A stretch of DNA of 64,000 nt, from positions 16,864,001-16,928,000 of the forward strand of contig NC_003284.9 in the NCBI RefSeq assembly GCF_000002985.6. Direction: 5' to 3'. This stretch comes from Caenorhabditis elegans. Taxonomy: Eukaryota; Nematoda; Chromadorea; Rhabditida; Rhabditidae. A model generated the notes under the pieces. It was not told where the DNA came from and did no database searches. It was given only the letters and a program-made list of their open reading frames with translations. Below are positions 11,901 to 23,129 of this stretch, piece after piece; position 1 is the first letter of the stretch, and each line of letters opens with the position of its first letter. The position numbers and the translations under genes were made by a program.

Positions 11901-14042
11901 CGTGGGTCAATACACGTCGATAGCCAACGTATCCCATCTTTGATGACAAATTTCCACGACTTCTTCCAGAAGCATTTAACAAAGTCTGGTACCAGGGGGC
12001 GGCCCTCATATTTCATGTCGGTGGTTGTATCTTTGAGGTTTTTTTACGGAACAGTGTGACCGTTTATCTGTTCAGCTTCTACCCATCCTTTGCAGACGGT
12101 ACTTCGGTTTCACATCGTCCAATTGTGGGCTTACTAGTCATGCCGTTACTTGACAGAGGGGTCCAGTTCCGCACAAATTGAACATCCTTCAATGCTCGTC
12201 TCACCTTCACCGCTAACAGAAAGGTGCCTGAACTGATGGTCATACCTTTTCCTCATCCATCCTGGAGTTCAGTCTGTGTTTCTTTTCACATCTCCCAGAG
12301 AATTGAGACTCCCGATTCCTTCTTATTTTTCTCGGCTTCCCAGAAGTCGCTCCTGTCCACCTTGACTCCATCTGCCGAGCGCACACCAGGTGCATCTCCC
12401 CTTCTCTGAACCGACTTTTCCAAAAAGTAAGGAGGGATGCAGTCAGCTCTCGATGTTGAAATGATTACCAAATTAGGACCACACGCGCAGATATCTTCTC
12501 CCCCCTGATTTGAATGCCACAGTGGTCCGATCTCCCAACGTCCCCTGTGACCGAGTGGTTACGTCGGTGGTTTGTATGGGCATGCTCGCGGATTCGATTC
12601 TTTTGAATTCTAAATCCTTTGTTCAGTTATTATAAGTAAGAGTTCTTCCAGTGAGATGTCAAAAATCGAGTATGACAACCACTCGAATTTCTCTATTACA
12701 TTTTTGGATGTACAAAATTATAGTTCTTGACTATGGGAAGTGATAATTGTTATGTACTGAAGGCGGAACGAGGAGGAGAAGACTAGTAGTTTATTATATT
12801 ACTAAACTAAGGAATAAATAAGTTAGTTCATGAATTCACGTTGTATGATCTTCTTAGCCACCTCGTGAGTCAATACACCAAACAATTTCCATTTGAAAAA
12901 AGAAAACTGGATCAAAATTGAATGACATTTTCTGTAAATTTGTACTTTTCAGATTGGAACCGGTGAACCAATGCTACAACTAGCTGATTTTATCAGTTCA
13001 AAAGGCATCAAAAATCGTCCAGTTTATCCAGTTGTCAAGGCGAAACTGGCTCGCTGTCGTTTTCCGGTTGTCGACAAGCCACTTGTCGAAAAACAATTTG
13101 ATGTTGAGGTTAGTTCAAGATTTGGTTTCTTCTTTGACATAAGTTGTGTTTCAGGCTCGAACAGCTGCTTATCAAGAATACAGAGAAGAATGCGAGCAAG
13201 AACATGCAGTTAATACATACGAGGAAGTGGTTGAGGAAGATGGATTGTTCCACGTTCCGGCAACACCAGGCATTGAAGTATACGATGAGAGTGAGAAGGC
13301 GCTGGAAGTTACTGAAAAGAAAGAAGAACCTGTTGAACCTCTTACCGAGACTCCAACAAAGACCAGGGGACGTAGAAAGACGACCGCTGATGAAGTTGCC
13401 GTACCAGCTGAAAGTGAAAAAGTCCCTGCTCCACAAGAAATGGAAGAGACCGCTGAGCAAGTTGGGTCTCCAACAATACCAATTGGAAGGAATACCGCAA
13501 GGAAAAATGCAGCAAAGGTAAGGAATTCTGAATAGTAGCAGCAGCTTGTGACACAAGGATTTTTGATTTCAAAGTCTCTAAATAGAGGTATTAAAAATTG
13601 AGTCAAAAATAATGTGTTTAACCTGCTAAGTTGATTTTTTTTTAATGACTAATGTCGATTCATTTCTGTACAGAGCCATAGAAAAATTATTTTCAACTCT
13701 ACATATAATACGTCCCTACAAATCGAACCATTGCAGCTTGAGTTATGTACTACTCATTTCAGTTGAAGTTTTTTTTGTGAATGTAATTGCTGCATCTTTA
13801 CAAAAATTTTCGAATAATAAATATTTGATAGCTAACATATTCATGGCCTATGTGTTTATTTTTGCGTTTTTCAGAAAGTGAAGATCGACACATCAATTGT
13901 AGTACAGAGTGATGAAGATATGGAACACGTGGCAGAAGAGATTATTGAAGAAACAACTTCATGCAATGTCATCGTCAGCCCAACTCGTGCATCTTATCGT
14001 TTGAAGCTGAAAAAAGCTGTCAAAACGGCCGCGAAAGACTAG
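8926..14042 (+). CDS. C2H2 zinc-finger protein with FAR1/MULE-like cysteine-histidine domain
   Basis: Eleven exons join in phase: 8926-9144, 9639-9765, 9816-10060, 10112-10434, 10491-10638, 11139-11221, 11266-11403, 11448-11694, 12953-13108, 13155-13517 and 13875-14042, giving 738 residues. The N-terminus is acidic (DEEIDVINSGDDDEE). Two C2H2 fingers follow one another: CMYC with HIKKH (exon 4) and CPVEHC with HMQVTH (exon 5). Exons 6-8 carry a basic segment with YYQCQHSG, GKTCTAFFHV and CTKHCGHG, then an LXISNMLISGLDESAIVDKM helix. That pattern resembles the DNA-binding part of FAR1/Mutator-like transposase-derived proteins; this is my inference from the spacing. The C-terminus is Glu-rich with a TKTRGRRK basic patch resembling an AT-hook. 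A nuclear DNA-binding role is likely; targets are unknown. The intron between exons 8 and 9 is 1.26 kb because it holds an LTR-like element. Confidence 0.8.
11786..12880. mobile_element. Small LTR-like (TRIM-type) element in an intron
   Basis: Two direct repeats of about 128 bases, 11786-11915 and 12748-12878, both start TGTT(G/A)TGTACTGAA and end near GTCAATACAC. They share about 80-85% identity by eye, including TAAACTAAGGAATAAATAAG. They flank about 830 bases with no open reading frame of note. The size and structure suggest a non-autonomous terminal-repeat retrotransposon in miniature. It sits inside intron 8 of the zinc-finger gene and does not touch its splice sites. No clear target-site duplication was found. 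Confidence 0.5.
12544..12606 (+). repeat. tRNA-like (SINE-type) remnant
   Basis: An A-box-like GACCGAGTGGTTACG and a B-box-like GGATTCGATTC lie about 40 bases apart, as in a serine/leucine-type tRNA. No acceptor stem can be folded. It is internal to the LTR-like element, close to its right repeat. Read as a tRNA-derived remnant, not a functional tRNA. Confidence 0.4.
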
Positions 14043-14147
14043 TTATGTCTTAACAATTTTTAGTTTTTAAAAAAAGTTAATTAGATTGTTTTATAATTTT
14101 AAGTAATCATATTAGTATGCGAAAATATATATTCTTGTTAAGTGATT

Positions 14148-16471
14148 TCAATAGTACATTAGCCTATTCTTTTGAATCTTCCCACTTGACGATTTTGGCA
14201 TCTCTTTTATAATTGATACTCCACCACGCAACTGCTTCACCGCAGACAACTTTTCTGAATTGTTAATTGATTATTAAATACGTGTTGATGAATATGTGAA
14301 CCTTTCATTGTATGCTCCAAATGTTTTAAGAATAAAAGCTCGTCAGCATTCTTCTCGAGTACAATATAGGCTTTTGGGAGCTGTCCACAAAGCTCGTCTT
14401 CAATTCCTACGACGGCTACTTCCGCAACTTTTGGTAGGGTTAGAATTACATTTTCCTGAACGAAATTGTAAGATTGAAGAGACACCAAATCAATTCTGCA
14501 ACACAGAATGTCGAAAAACTTTAATATGACACTTGCCGAAACGAAATGAAAAACTTGTTTTGTGTTAGTCTACGTTAGGTTGAATTACTTTCAAGTTGAG
14601 TTTCAGTAAGCATTTTTGAAAACCTTATCTCCCATTTGAAATAAAAAAAAACAAAATGAAAAATTGCAAAAATCCTTTTTGCTGCTGGAAAAACTGTACA
14701 ACTCACAATTTCCGTAGGTGACACTTGATAGCCATTCAATTTGATCAAATCCTTCATTCTGTCCACTACATAGAAGAACCCTCCTTTTTCGGTTACAATG
14801 TCCCCGGTATGTAGCCAATCATCCTCGTCGAGATTTGGTGTCCCATTCTTATAGGCCTTCATTATTGCATCGGATTTCAACCAAAGTTCAGTTTCTCCAG
14901 TTGGATGTTCAAAAAGCTGAAACGTTTTTTACTTGGTTTTTCTAGAATCTGACCCTTATCTAAACAACCTTTGTTTCAAAGCCTGGCAGAATATGTCCAC
15001 AAGATCCCAAATGTTCGAAATTATCATCAAATGGGGTAACACAACTCAGAACGACTAATTCAGTCATTCCGTATCCTGTAAACAAAGAAATCACAAAAAA
15101 AAACATCTGAAATTAAACTTCAAACCTTGAATGAAATGAGTGACTTGTGGAAAAATGGAGAGTAGACGCTTACAACGATCTTTTTGAAGTCCGGATGAGC
15201 CACACAGTATTGTTCTGAATAAGGTTTGTATAAGGTTTTATAAGGTGTATTGTTATGTAAATGGTGTAACCTTAGACTCGGACATCTTCCTTGCAAAATT
15301 CCCATTTTCAAAAAAATATTGGCAATTGGTGGGACAATATTGATTGTGTCAATCTGGAAATATAAAATTGAAAATGACAATAAAAAGTGAAGGTTATTAA
15401 AAGAAAATGTCAGATTTTATTGATTAATTTTTAATATATTTTTTTTTAATTTTAACGATATCTCAATTACCTCATACTTTTCAATTAAGTCCATCATCAC
15501 AATCGGATGAAATTCTGACATAATGTACGTAGTACACCCTTCCAGAAGACAAATCAACAAAGCCCAGAATCCAGATGCATGGTGGAATGGTAGAAATGCT
15601 AACGTTTTCATTGAACTTTGAGCAAGAAGCTGGTCGAAAAGAAATCTGCAAAGTAACAAGTTATCGCTTTACTAACTTAATTGTTTTACTTTTTCAATGA
15701 ATAGGTGGCAGCCAAAAAATTTCGATGAGTAAGCAGACAACATTTTGGAGCTCCGGTAGTCCCACTGGAAAACGGTGCAAGCAGTATTGAGTCAATATCT
15801 AGGTTTTCTGGACGGAAATCTTCATGACCTGTGATTCTGTCTATGTAGGTTTTTACAGAATCTGGAAGAACTTCAACAGAATTCTGAAAACATGGAAATT
15901 AAATGTGGCACAACCTCTGAATTCACCTCCGAAAGTGCCCAATAGTTTTCCTTCGAGACTTTTTCATTCGTAAAAACTAATTTAGCTCCACTCTGCTTCA
16001 AGCTATACTTGATTTCACCCGCGGTCGACTCATGGCTTATTCCTGACAAAACTGCACCGATTTTTGCGCAAGACAAAAATAACAGCGGGTACCAAATGGA
16101 GTTTGGTAGACAAACCAAAATAGTGTCTCCTAAAAAATAAGTCCAATAATCCAATCCAAAAAAAGGCAAAAGATAATTTTGTGTTGTGTCTAACCTTGAG
16201 AAATCCCGAGCTCTAGCAATTTGTAAACCAGTTTGGAAACCAGTTGAGGGATTTCTTCAAAAGTGATAACTTGATTATCATGAACCTGGAACATGAAAAA
16301 CAGTAATTTTTGTAGGTTAAATTGGTTTTGTAGCTAAAATAAAAACAAAAGTTTTCCAATGATACAATAGAGTTGAAACAAATAACTTACAAGTGCCTGA
16401 CGTATGCCAAATTTTACCACATTTTCTAAAATAAGGTCATGAAAAAGAGTTTCTGGATAATATTTCGCCAT
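14148..16471 (-). CDS. 4-coumarate-CoA ligase-like acyl-CoA synthetase (AMP-binding family)
   Basis: This is an ATP-dependent carboxylic acid:CoA ligase of the ANL superfamily, forming an acyl-adenylate and then the CoA thioester. Eleven exons join in phase: 16391-16471, 16195-16285, 15927-16129, 15690-15883, 15471-15645, 15271-15353, 15126-15214, 14969-15075, 14707-14916, 14302-14455 and 14148-14254, giving 497 residues, shorter than most 4CL-like enzymes (about 540). The P-loop is intact (SSGTTGAPKCCLLTHRN), as are GYGMTE (adenine site), WLHTGDIV, DRMKDLIKLNGYQVSP (hinge) and the C-terminal catalytic lysine in PKSSSGKIQKN. The protein ends LMYY, so there is no obvious peroxisomal SKL signal. 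It converges on the zinc-finger gene, with about 105 bases between stop codons. A fragment of it is duplicated at 23508-24057. Confidence 0.9.
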
Positions 16472-16479
16472 CGTAGAGA

Positions 16480-18640
16480 AGAAACTGTGACAGTTCAGGA
16501 ATGAAGAATGTTTGCAATTGCCTTTTCTGTATCATCTTGACATTTGAGATTAGCTCCACTACTAGGGTGCGGCTGTATTACACATCGAAATTGGAGCCAA
16601 CTTAAGAAGAATTGGAAAGAGGAAGAGACAGAATACTAAAAGCAAAAATGTTGTTTTTTTTAATATAGAGCAACAATCGTGAGAAACTTAGATTGTTGAA
16701 CTCCTGGAGTTCAACGTTTTCACTATGTGGTTTACGCTATGCGGTTAAAGTTATCCTAAATGAAAGTTAGCCCAAGACCTAGAAATTGTAATTTATTGGA
16801 TTCAAAAATCAGCCATTTACTATTCAAAAAGTTTTGAGCATATTGAGCATAGAAACACAATCAATTATTTGTCAAACTCCTTGTCTATTGTTACTAACCG
16901 ATATGCACATAGATTGTAAATTGGTTCACTAAAGATCAGTATAAAAGTAAACTTTTTTTTTAAATAAAAATACATTCAGGGAGAATAGAAGAGACCATAT
17001 AACGAAGTAGTCAGGAAAAGTGCCGAATTTGGGCTAAAATTTAAAAGACAGTATTTCACAAGAAACACAATCACATGTCCAAATGTGGTAAAAAGGACTC
17101 CTTCTGACCAAAACGTCAAAAAAATTGGAGATGACAAAAACAACTATGTATCAACAAGCGGGCCTGTGGTTATATGTGGTAATATGTTGATAGTTGGCAC
17201 ATCATCATACATGGTACATATTCAGCCATCTCGGTTGCTATTTAATGCTGTTTTCAACTCTGTAAATACGTGATAGGGGTGGCGATAGGTTGTTGTACCT
17301 GTTGTAGTCTACCGCCACCCCTAGTACGTTATAACATTTAGACCAACATCTGTCAACTTGTTTAAGCAAAACAACGGTGGTGTGTCTATGTTTTTCCATT
17401 GGATTACCTGCTAGAAGCCGCCCTTTTTCCATGCAGATGATATCTCCTCAGAACGGTGGCTCTGCCACTCTGACGATTAAATATACAGAAATTCAAGATA
17501 AAGTTCAAAAACTAAATGTTAATAAATAGGAACTACCAGAATACCGCCCATGTCTGACAAACAAAATACGCCTAAAAATGTGAACCAAAAAGAATTTATT
17601 TCGAAATTCGAAAATCCGGGAACATGTTCCTAGTAATTTTCGTAACGGTTTTTTTTTCAAATCTTATAAATTTTTTGAACGTTTTTAAAGGTTTTAAGTT
17701 CTTTGAAATTCCTGAAAATTGCCTTCAGTCTCTGTAATAATTAAAAAGCAGTTCAAAACTTCATAAGTAATGTAGCGGCTTTTGATAGTTTTGAAAACAT
17801 TCTAAAAATGGTAAAAGTTGTATACACAGAATATTTTGAATATCAAAAATAGTAAAAAATAATTCAAAGCGTCATTAAAAATTGTTTCTTTTCAAAATAG
17901 ATATAATGTGTTTTTTCTATTTCTAGCGGCGTGTACTTCAACATTTTTTTGTTGATTTCCGATAGTTTTGGAAACATTCTGAAAACTCGTAGTTGCTTAT
18001 CCAATGTAAAACTTTCCAAATTCTCAAGCTATCTAAACAGAAATTAAAAAAAAACACGGGCAGTAAAAGGGTACCTGTGGTCAAGACTGACAAAACTTTC
18101 GAACCTGATCAGCTACAGGAGTTTAAAATATATTTTCTGAAAGTAAAATTAAAAAGGTTTTTGATATTTTTTCAACAAATGTTTTTTCTTTGAGATGTAA
18201 CATTTTTCATATTATACCTACTGTTTGAACTGAAAAATGCTTCAATTTTTGCAAATTTTCAGTAACAATCATAGATTTTGAATGGGTTTGATATGGGGAA
18301 TATACCAATTAACTGATTTCAAAAAGTTTCATCAAAATTCAAACTCAATTTTTCCAATTTTTTTCGAAACTCTATTTGAGATATTTGGCTAAAAATTGTT
18401 TTGTCCGGCTTTGTTCAAATGTGTCAAATTAGTTTATTTAACATAATTACTCACAGAGCCTGGGCTTTAAGCATTTTAAATTATTCGTAGAACTTAATAG
18501 AAACCAATGAAATTCAGTACTAACTCAAAAAATCTTGGTAAAATTAAAAGTTTCTAAATAAAACTATATCCAAAGATTGGTTTAATTGCATTAAACAATC
18601 TTTTTTACTGTTTTCTTTCAGGAAATTAACTAAAAATATA
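16480..18640. other. AT-rich intergenic DNA, no gene seen
   Basis: No coding chain is seen. A compact hairpin element lies at 17268-17329 (listed separately). The remainder is low-complexity A/T with only short open frames. Confidence 0.55.
17268..17329. repeat. Short hairpin element
   Basis: ACGTGATAGGGGTGGCG at the left is matched in inverted form by CCGCCACCCCTAGTACGT at the right, giving a stem of about 17 bases with a loop of about 28 bases. It is probably a MITE remnant. Confidence 0.5.
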
Positions 18641-18649
18641 CTTTACTGT

Positions 18650-19080
18650 GCTCGTTTTTGAGATTACGGCCAGGTACCCATTTATAGCCCGTGCGGTCGT
18701 CTCCCCCCTTCTTCCCTTCTTCCCACAGGTCCACAACGCCCCCTGCCGGCAGCCTTCTATAGGAGACGATCTGTAATGGTCTCCCTCCTGTCTGTGTCTC
18801 CGCCTCTATCACGCTCTCTCTTTCTTTGCTCAGGGGAAACGCCGGGTCTTCGTTCATCCAACTTCCCAATTGTTTTTCTGTCATTCACTCCTTTTTGCTT
18901 ATACCCCCTTCTTGTGAGTACATCCCACTCTGTAGATGTGCTCCTTGCTTGACAAACCAGGTCCGCAGTCCGATTTAGGGGCTCGTGTTCTGGAACAGTT
19001 AAGGAAACCATGCTCTGTTGTATTTAGCTGGTTTCGCTACTAGCACTCCTTTTTTGTCCTGAGTTGATCGTGTTTGAAGC
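18650..19080. other. GC-richer block of unknown origin
   Basis: Base composition rises sharply against AT-rich flanks. On the minus strand two overlapping frames of 84 residues are open (18757-19011 and 18630-18884), and a CTATAAATGG TATA-like box occurs near 18682-18691. No domain is recognisable and no splice chain was found. It could be the 5' region or LTR of a mobile element. Confidence 0.25.
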
Positions 19081-19632
19081 GGATTTCCGATCTAAATTTG
19101 TATAAATAAAAAAAACCTTTTTTCAACAAAAAAAAACAACAAAAAAATTCAAAGAAAAGAGATTCTTCGACTCTTCTCGACTTTTACTTAATTTTCACTC
19201 GACTTCTAGAATAATTATTCTAGAAGAAGTACGCTTTCCAACTTTCCTTCTCTTTTCTTCTCATCCCAATCCCTTCCCAAATCCCTACACCTGTTATGTT
19301 ATGCATGCTCCCCTTTGTGTTTGAACATGGATCGACGGATCGAACGATGGATGGATTCTCTGGAACTATTACTGGAACAGTCTCTCGTGCGTCGGACAAT
19401 CAATGGACACTGCTACATCCCTCTCTCTTTCCCCCCCCCCCCCGTCTTTGTTGGAAAGTTATTACGAAACTTCTGAAATCAGAAGTTTCTCAATCATTTT
19501 CTCATTTAGTATCAAACTTCTACAAACAGAAGTTTAAATATAACACCGCTAAGACAACTGTCTGAAACGGGAGATCGGAATTGAGGCTTAAACACATCAT
19601 ACACCGTATTCAGAGGTAGCGAATAAAGGCTA

Positions 19633-21903
19633 ATGACCAACATCATGCTAGTACTTCTGTTCCTAACGAACAATGAGAACCGATGTTGGGCCCATACTGC
19701 GATACGATCGGGCGGTTCTTGCTCTATGGAATACTTGGGTGATGATGTGCAGTTCTTACGGTGTAGAGCATCACATGAAGAAGCAACTCCTATTCAAAGC
19801 TATCGTCACCACCTGCATAATCACCAAGCAACAGCAAAGAGCAGAAAAAGGACGACCGTAAGACGTAAGATTTTGTTTATTTTTAACATTTTTGATTCAA
19901 AAATCCCAAATTTAGTTCTCAAAAACCAAAGATTCCAAAAAATTGGAATCAATTTTTTTTGCCAAACCCGAATTTTTCTTTTTAAAAAATCCTGAATAAA
20001 AATTTCTGAAAATTCAGGATTTACAAAAAAGCCAAGAGCTAAAGATTTCAGTGGATTCATTTGGTCGGGTATTTCGGAATGGCTCCGGCCACAAAATGTG
20101 CCTTACAAACATGTGTTTTCCGCAACTATCACACGGTTTGGAAATGGAAAACATCGTTTTACAAGGCACGGTTTTGTGGGCGGGGCCAATCCGGAATACC
20201 CCGACCGAATGAATTTCCCCTCGGCATTCTTCCCAGAAGGCCCAAAAGGCCTTCTGATGAAGTGGGGGGGGGGGGGGGGGGGAGAGCTGACCGCGTGCTC
20301 TTCTACTTCCCAGGAGCACACTTTTCGAATATACGGCCCCATGTGAACAACTTTCTTATCAGAATCATTATTTCCGGTAATTATAAAAGTGTTTTTTTAC
20401 AGAACAGAAGAAGAAGGAACGAACGACGACGGAAAGAAGACATGGACAAAAGGTGGCGATAGTATGGAGTTGAATTGGAACGAGATCTCACTCAAGATCT
20501 CGAGCGACGATGGATCGGGATGGATCGAGATGGAACGATAGATTCGAATGCGACGATCGGGTTCGGTGAACGGGATGGATTCTGGATAGACTCGGGATGG
20601 ATGAAGATGGATCGGAATGGATCGGGATGGATCGGGATAGATTGGGATGGATCGGGATGCATCGGGATGGATTGGGATGGATTGGAATGGATCGGGATGG
20701 CTCTGGATGGATCGGGATGGATCGGGATGGATTGGGATGTATCGGGATGTATCGGGATGGATCGGGATGGATCGGGATGGATCGGGATGGATCGGGATGG
20801 ATCGGGATGGATCGGGATGGATCGGGATGGATCGGGATGGATCGGGATGGATTGGGATGGATGGCATCGGGTGATGGCGAGAACAACGACGACGACGACG
20901 ACAACGACGACAACAACAAAGGATTGGCATGGTTGGATCGGGAGAAGGCGAGAGCAAGGACAAGGACGACAACGACAAGGACAACAAAGGATCTGAATGG
21001 TAAGGAAAGATTTAAATGATGCTTCAGCTAAACTGATTTTTTACAGATCTACGATAAAAGCGGCGACGACGAACAGGATGGATGGATAGGAATGGATCGG
21101 AATGGATCGGAATGGATCAGAATGGTTGGATCGGGAGAAGGCAAGAACCACGGCAACGACGAGGACGACGAGGACAACAATGGACCGGAATGGTAAGGAA
21201 AGATTTAAATGATGCTTTAGCTAATCGGATTTTTTAAAGATCTACGATAAAAGCAACGACGACGAACAGGATGGATGGATCGGAATGGATCGGAATGGAT
21301 CAGAATGGTTGGATCGGGAGAAGGCGAGAACCACGGCAACGACGACGACGACGACGACGACGAGGAAGACAACAAAGGACCGGAATGGTAAGGGAAGATT
21401 TAAATGACGCTTCAGTTAAACTGATTATTTACAGATCTACGATGAAAACGACGACGACGAACAGGATGGATGGATCGGAATGGATCGGAATGGATCAGAA
21501 TGGTTGGATCGGGAGAAGGCGAGAACCACGGCAACGACGACGACGACGACAACAAAGGACCGGAATGGTAAGGGAAGATTTAAATGACGCTTCAGTTAAA
21601 CTGATTTTTTACAGATCTACGATGAAAACGACGACGACGAACAGGATGGATGGATCGGAATGGATCGGAATGGATCAGAATGGTTGGATCGGGAGAAGGC
21701 GAGAACCACGGCAACGACGACGACGACGACAACGACGAGGACAACAAAGGACCGGAATGGTAAGGGAAGATTTAAATGACGCTTCAGTTAAACTGATTTT
21801 TTACAGATCTACGATGAAAACGACGACGACGAACAGGATGGATGGATCAGAATGGATTGGAATGGATCAGAATGGTTGGATCGGGAGAAGGCAAGTAGAT
21901 TAG
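19633..21903 (+). CDS. Possible multi-exon gene built on GATGGATCGG repeats (uncertain)
   Basis: An ATG at 19633 opens a hydrophobic start (MTNIMLVLLFLT) and runs to a GTAAG donor at about 19858. A TTTTTTTACAG acceptor ends at 20402. From there the minisatellite is followed by five consensus 47-base introns. Exons after 20403 would encode Asp/Gly/Trp/Arg-rich repeats. Exon lengths between introns (146, 148, 133 and 145 bases) do not keep one frame. Yet every monomer including its intron is a multiple of three from the second monomer on, so an unspliced frame is open from 21271 to 21903. No known domain. The first exon has an inverted, degraded homologue at about 24235-24330. It may be a real rapidly evolving gene, a decayed one, or a repeat that mimics one. 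Confidence 0.25.
20055..20214. mobile_element. Palindromic MITE
   Basis: The left terminus ATTCATTTGGTCGGGTATT is mirrored by AATACCCCGACCGAATGAAT at the right. The inner halves also pair (GTGCCTTACAAACATGTG against ACAAGGCACGG). It is 160 bases with no coding capacity and lies in the putative first intron of the repeat gene. Confidence 0.7.
20264..20282 (+). repeat. Poly-G tract of 19 bases
   Basis: An uninterrupted run of 19 G lies just after the palindromic MITE. Such tracts can form G-quadruplexes; in C. elegans they are unstable without the DOG-1/FANCJ helicase. Confidence 0.9.
20575..20866 (+). repeat. 10-base minisatellite ATCGGGATGG
   Basis: About 28 tandem copies of the decamer ATCGGGATGG, with variants ATTGGGATGG, ATCGGAATGG and ATCGGGATGT. 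Neither strand of the decamer contains a stop in most phases, so all frames on both strands read open for 75-196 residues. Those frames need not be genes. Period 10 is close to one helical turn. Confidence 0.9.
20990..21892 (+). repeat. Tandem repeat whose every monomer contains a 47-base intron
   Basis: Donor positions 21000, 21193, 21388, 21568 and 21760 define monomers of 193, 195, 180 and 192 bases. Each has a GTAAGG donor after AATG, and a TTTTTTACAG acceptor before ATCTACGAT, exactly 47 bases in total; the second acceptor is TTTTTTAAAG. The exon part holds ACGACGACG runs, GATGGATGGATCGG and a conserved TTGGATCGGGAGAAGGC block. Intron and exon have been amplified together. Confidence 0.8.
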
Positions 21904-22199
21904 ATGAGAAGTAGGAGAGGGAGGCAAGAAGATACAAGAGAAGTAGATAAGAAGAAGAAGGCAAGAAGAGAGAAGAAGAGAAGTAGATTCGCAAGTAGAT
22001 TTTTCCGCTGGTTCAATTTTTTCCGCAAGTAGATTCCGCCGGTTCAATTTTTTTTTGGGACGAAAAAATTCGCAAAACAATTTTCCCGTGGTGGACTCAT
22101 TTGCCGTTTGCCGAATTAGCCGATTTGTGTTTCCGCTTTTTTTTTTTCAGTTGAAATATTCCATTGTTCCATAGTATAGCGTATAGCGTATAGTTTATA

Positions 22200-22465
22200 A
22201 AATTTTCAAGTTTTCAAATTTGAAAAAATTCCAAAATTTCGAACAATTCTAAAATTTCCAAACTAAAATGTTTTAAAAGTTCCAAAATTCTAAAACATCC
22301 AAAAATTCCAAATTCCGAAATTCCAAAAATTCCAAAAATTCTCAAATTCCTAAACATCCAAAAATTCCAAAAATTCCAAAAATTCCAAAATTCCAAAAAT
22401 TCCAAAAATTCCAAAATTCCAAAAATTCCGAAATTCCAAAATTTCAAACAATTCTGAAAATTCCA
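22200..22465. repeat. Low-complexity ATTCCAAAA repeat
   Basis: Irregular tandem ATTCCAAAAATTCC units make up the core between the two inverted arms. It has no coding meaning; the minus-strand frame rich in Phe/Trp/Ile is a by-product of the repeat. Confidence 0.8.
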
Positions 22466-22469
22466 AAAA

Positions 22470-22950
22470 GGCGCATAGCGCATAGCGCATAGCGTATAGC
22501 GTATAGCGTATAGCGTATAGCGTATAGCGTATTTTTTTCCTTTTTTTTTGACGAAAAAAATTCGCAAAAAAATTTTCCCGTGTGGAGAGTTGAACTCAAA
22601 TTTTCAAAACTAAAAAAGAAAAACAAATAAAGAAATAAAGAATTTGGAACTTTAAAAAAACACACAAAAATCCCAAAAATGAAAAAATTTCAAATATAGC
22701 GTATAGCGCATAGCGCATAGCGTATAGCGTATAGCGTAAAGCGTATAGTGTATAGCGTATAGCGCATAGCGCATAGTGCATAGCGCATAGCACATGGCGC
22801 ATAGAGCATAGCGCATATCGCATATCGCATAGCGCATGGCGCATAGAGCATAGCGCATATCGCATATCGCATAGCGCATAGAGCATAGAGCATAGCGCAT
22901 AGCGCATAGCGCATAGAGCATAGCGCATAGAGCATAGCGCATAGCGAAAA
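22470..22950. repeat. 7-base tandem repeat (AGCGCAT/AGCGTAT family)
   Basis: Two arrays, 22470-22530 and 22696-22948, are built of the heptamer AGCGCAT and variants AGCGTAT, AGAGCAT and ATCGCAT. In 22795-22890 a higher-order period of about 42 bases (six heptamers) can be followed. The minus strand gives meaningless long frames of Met-Arg-Tyr-Ala-Leu-Cys type. It lies at the centre of the inverted-arm structure. Confidence 0.85.
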
Positions 22951-23129
22951 TTTGAAACTTGAATTTTTTTAATTTTTCGGAATTTTCAGAAATAAAAATC
23001 GAGCGAGCGAAAAAAAACTGAACCGACGAAAAGGTGCAAACAAACTGGCTAATCAAATCTAAGAAAATTCGTTAATTTCGTTTACTTTTATTAAATTGAA
23101 AAAAATAATTAAAATAGAAAAGAAAAAAT

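Noticed and set aside
20397-20987. 196-codon minus-strand frame of Ile-Pro-Ile-His-Pro repeats, and its plus-strand partners, as genes
   Set aside because: All arise because the 10-base repeat has no stops in most phases on either strand. They have no independent splice or domain evidence.
20575-22950. CRISPR array
   Set aside because: The repeats are contiguous tandem arrays without unique spacers, and the DNA is clearly eukaryotic.
22596-23056. Minus-strand Met-Arg-Tyr-Ala-Leu-Cys repeat frames as coding
   Set aside because: Pure consequence of the 7-base tandem repeat; three overlapping frames are equally open.
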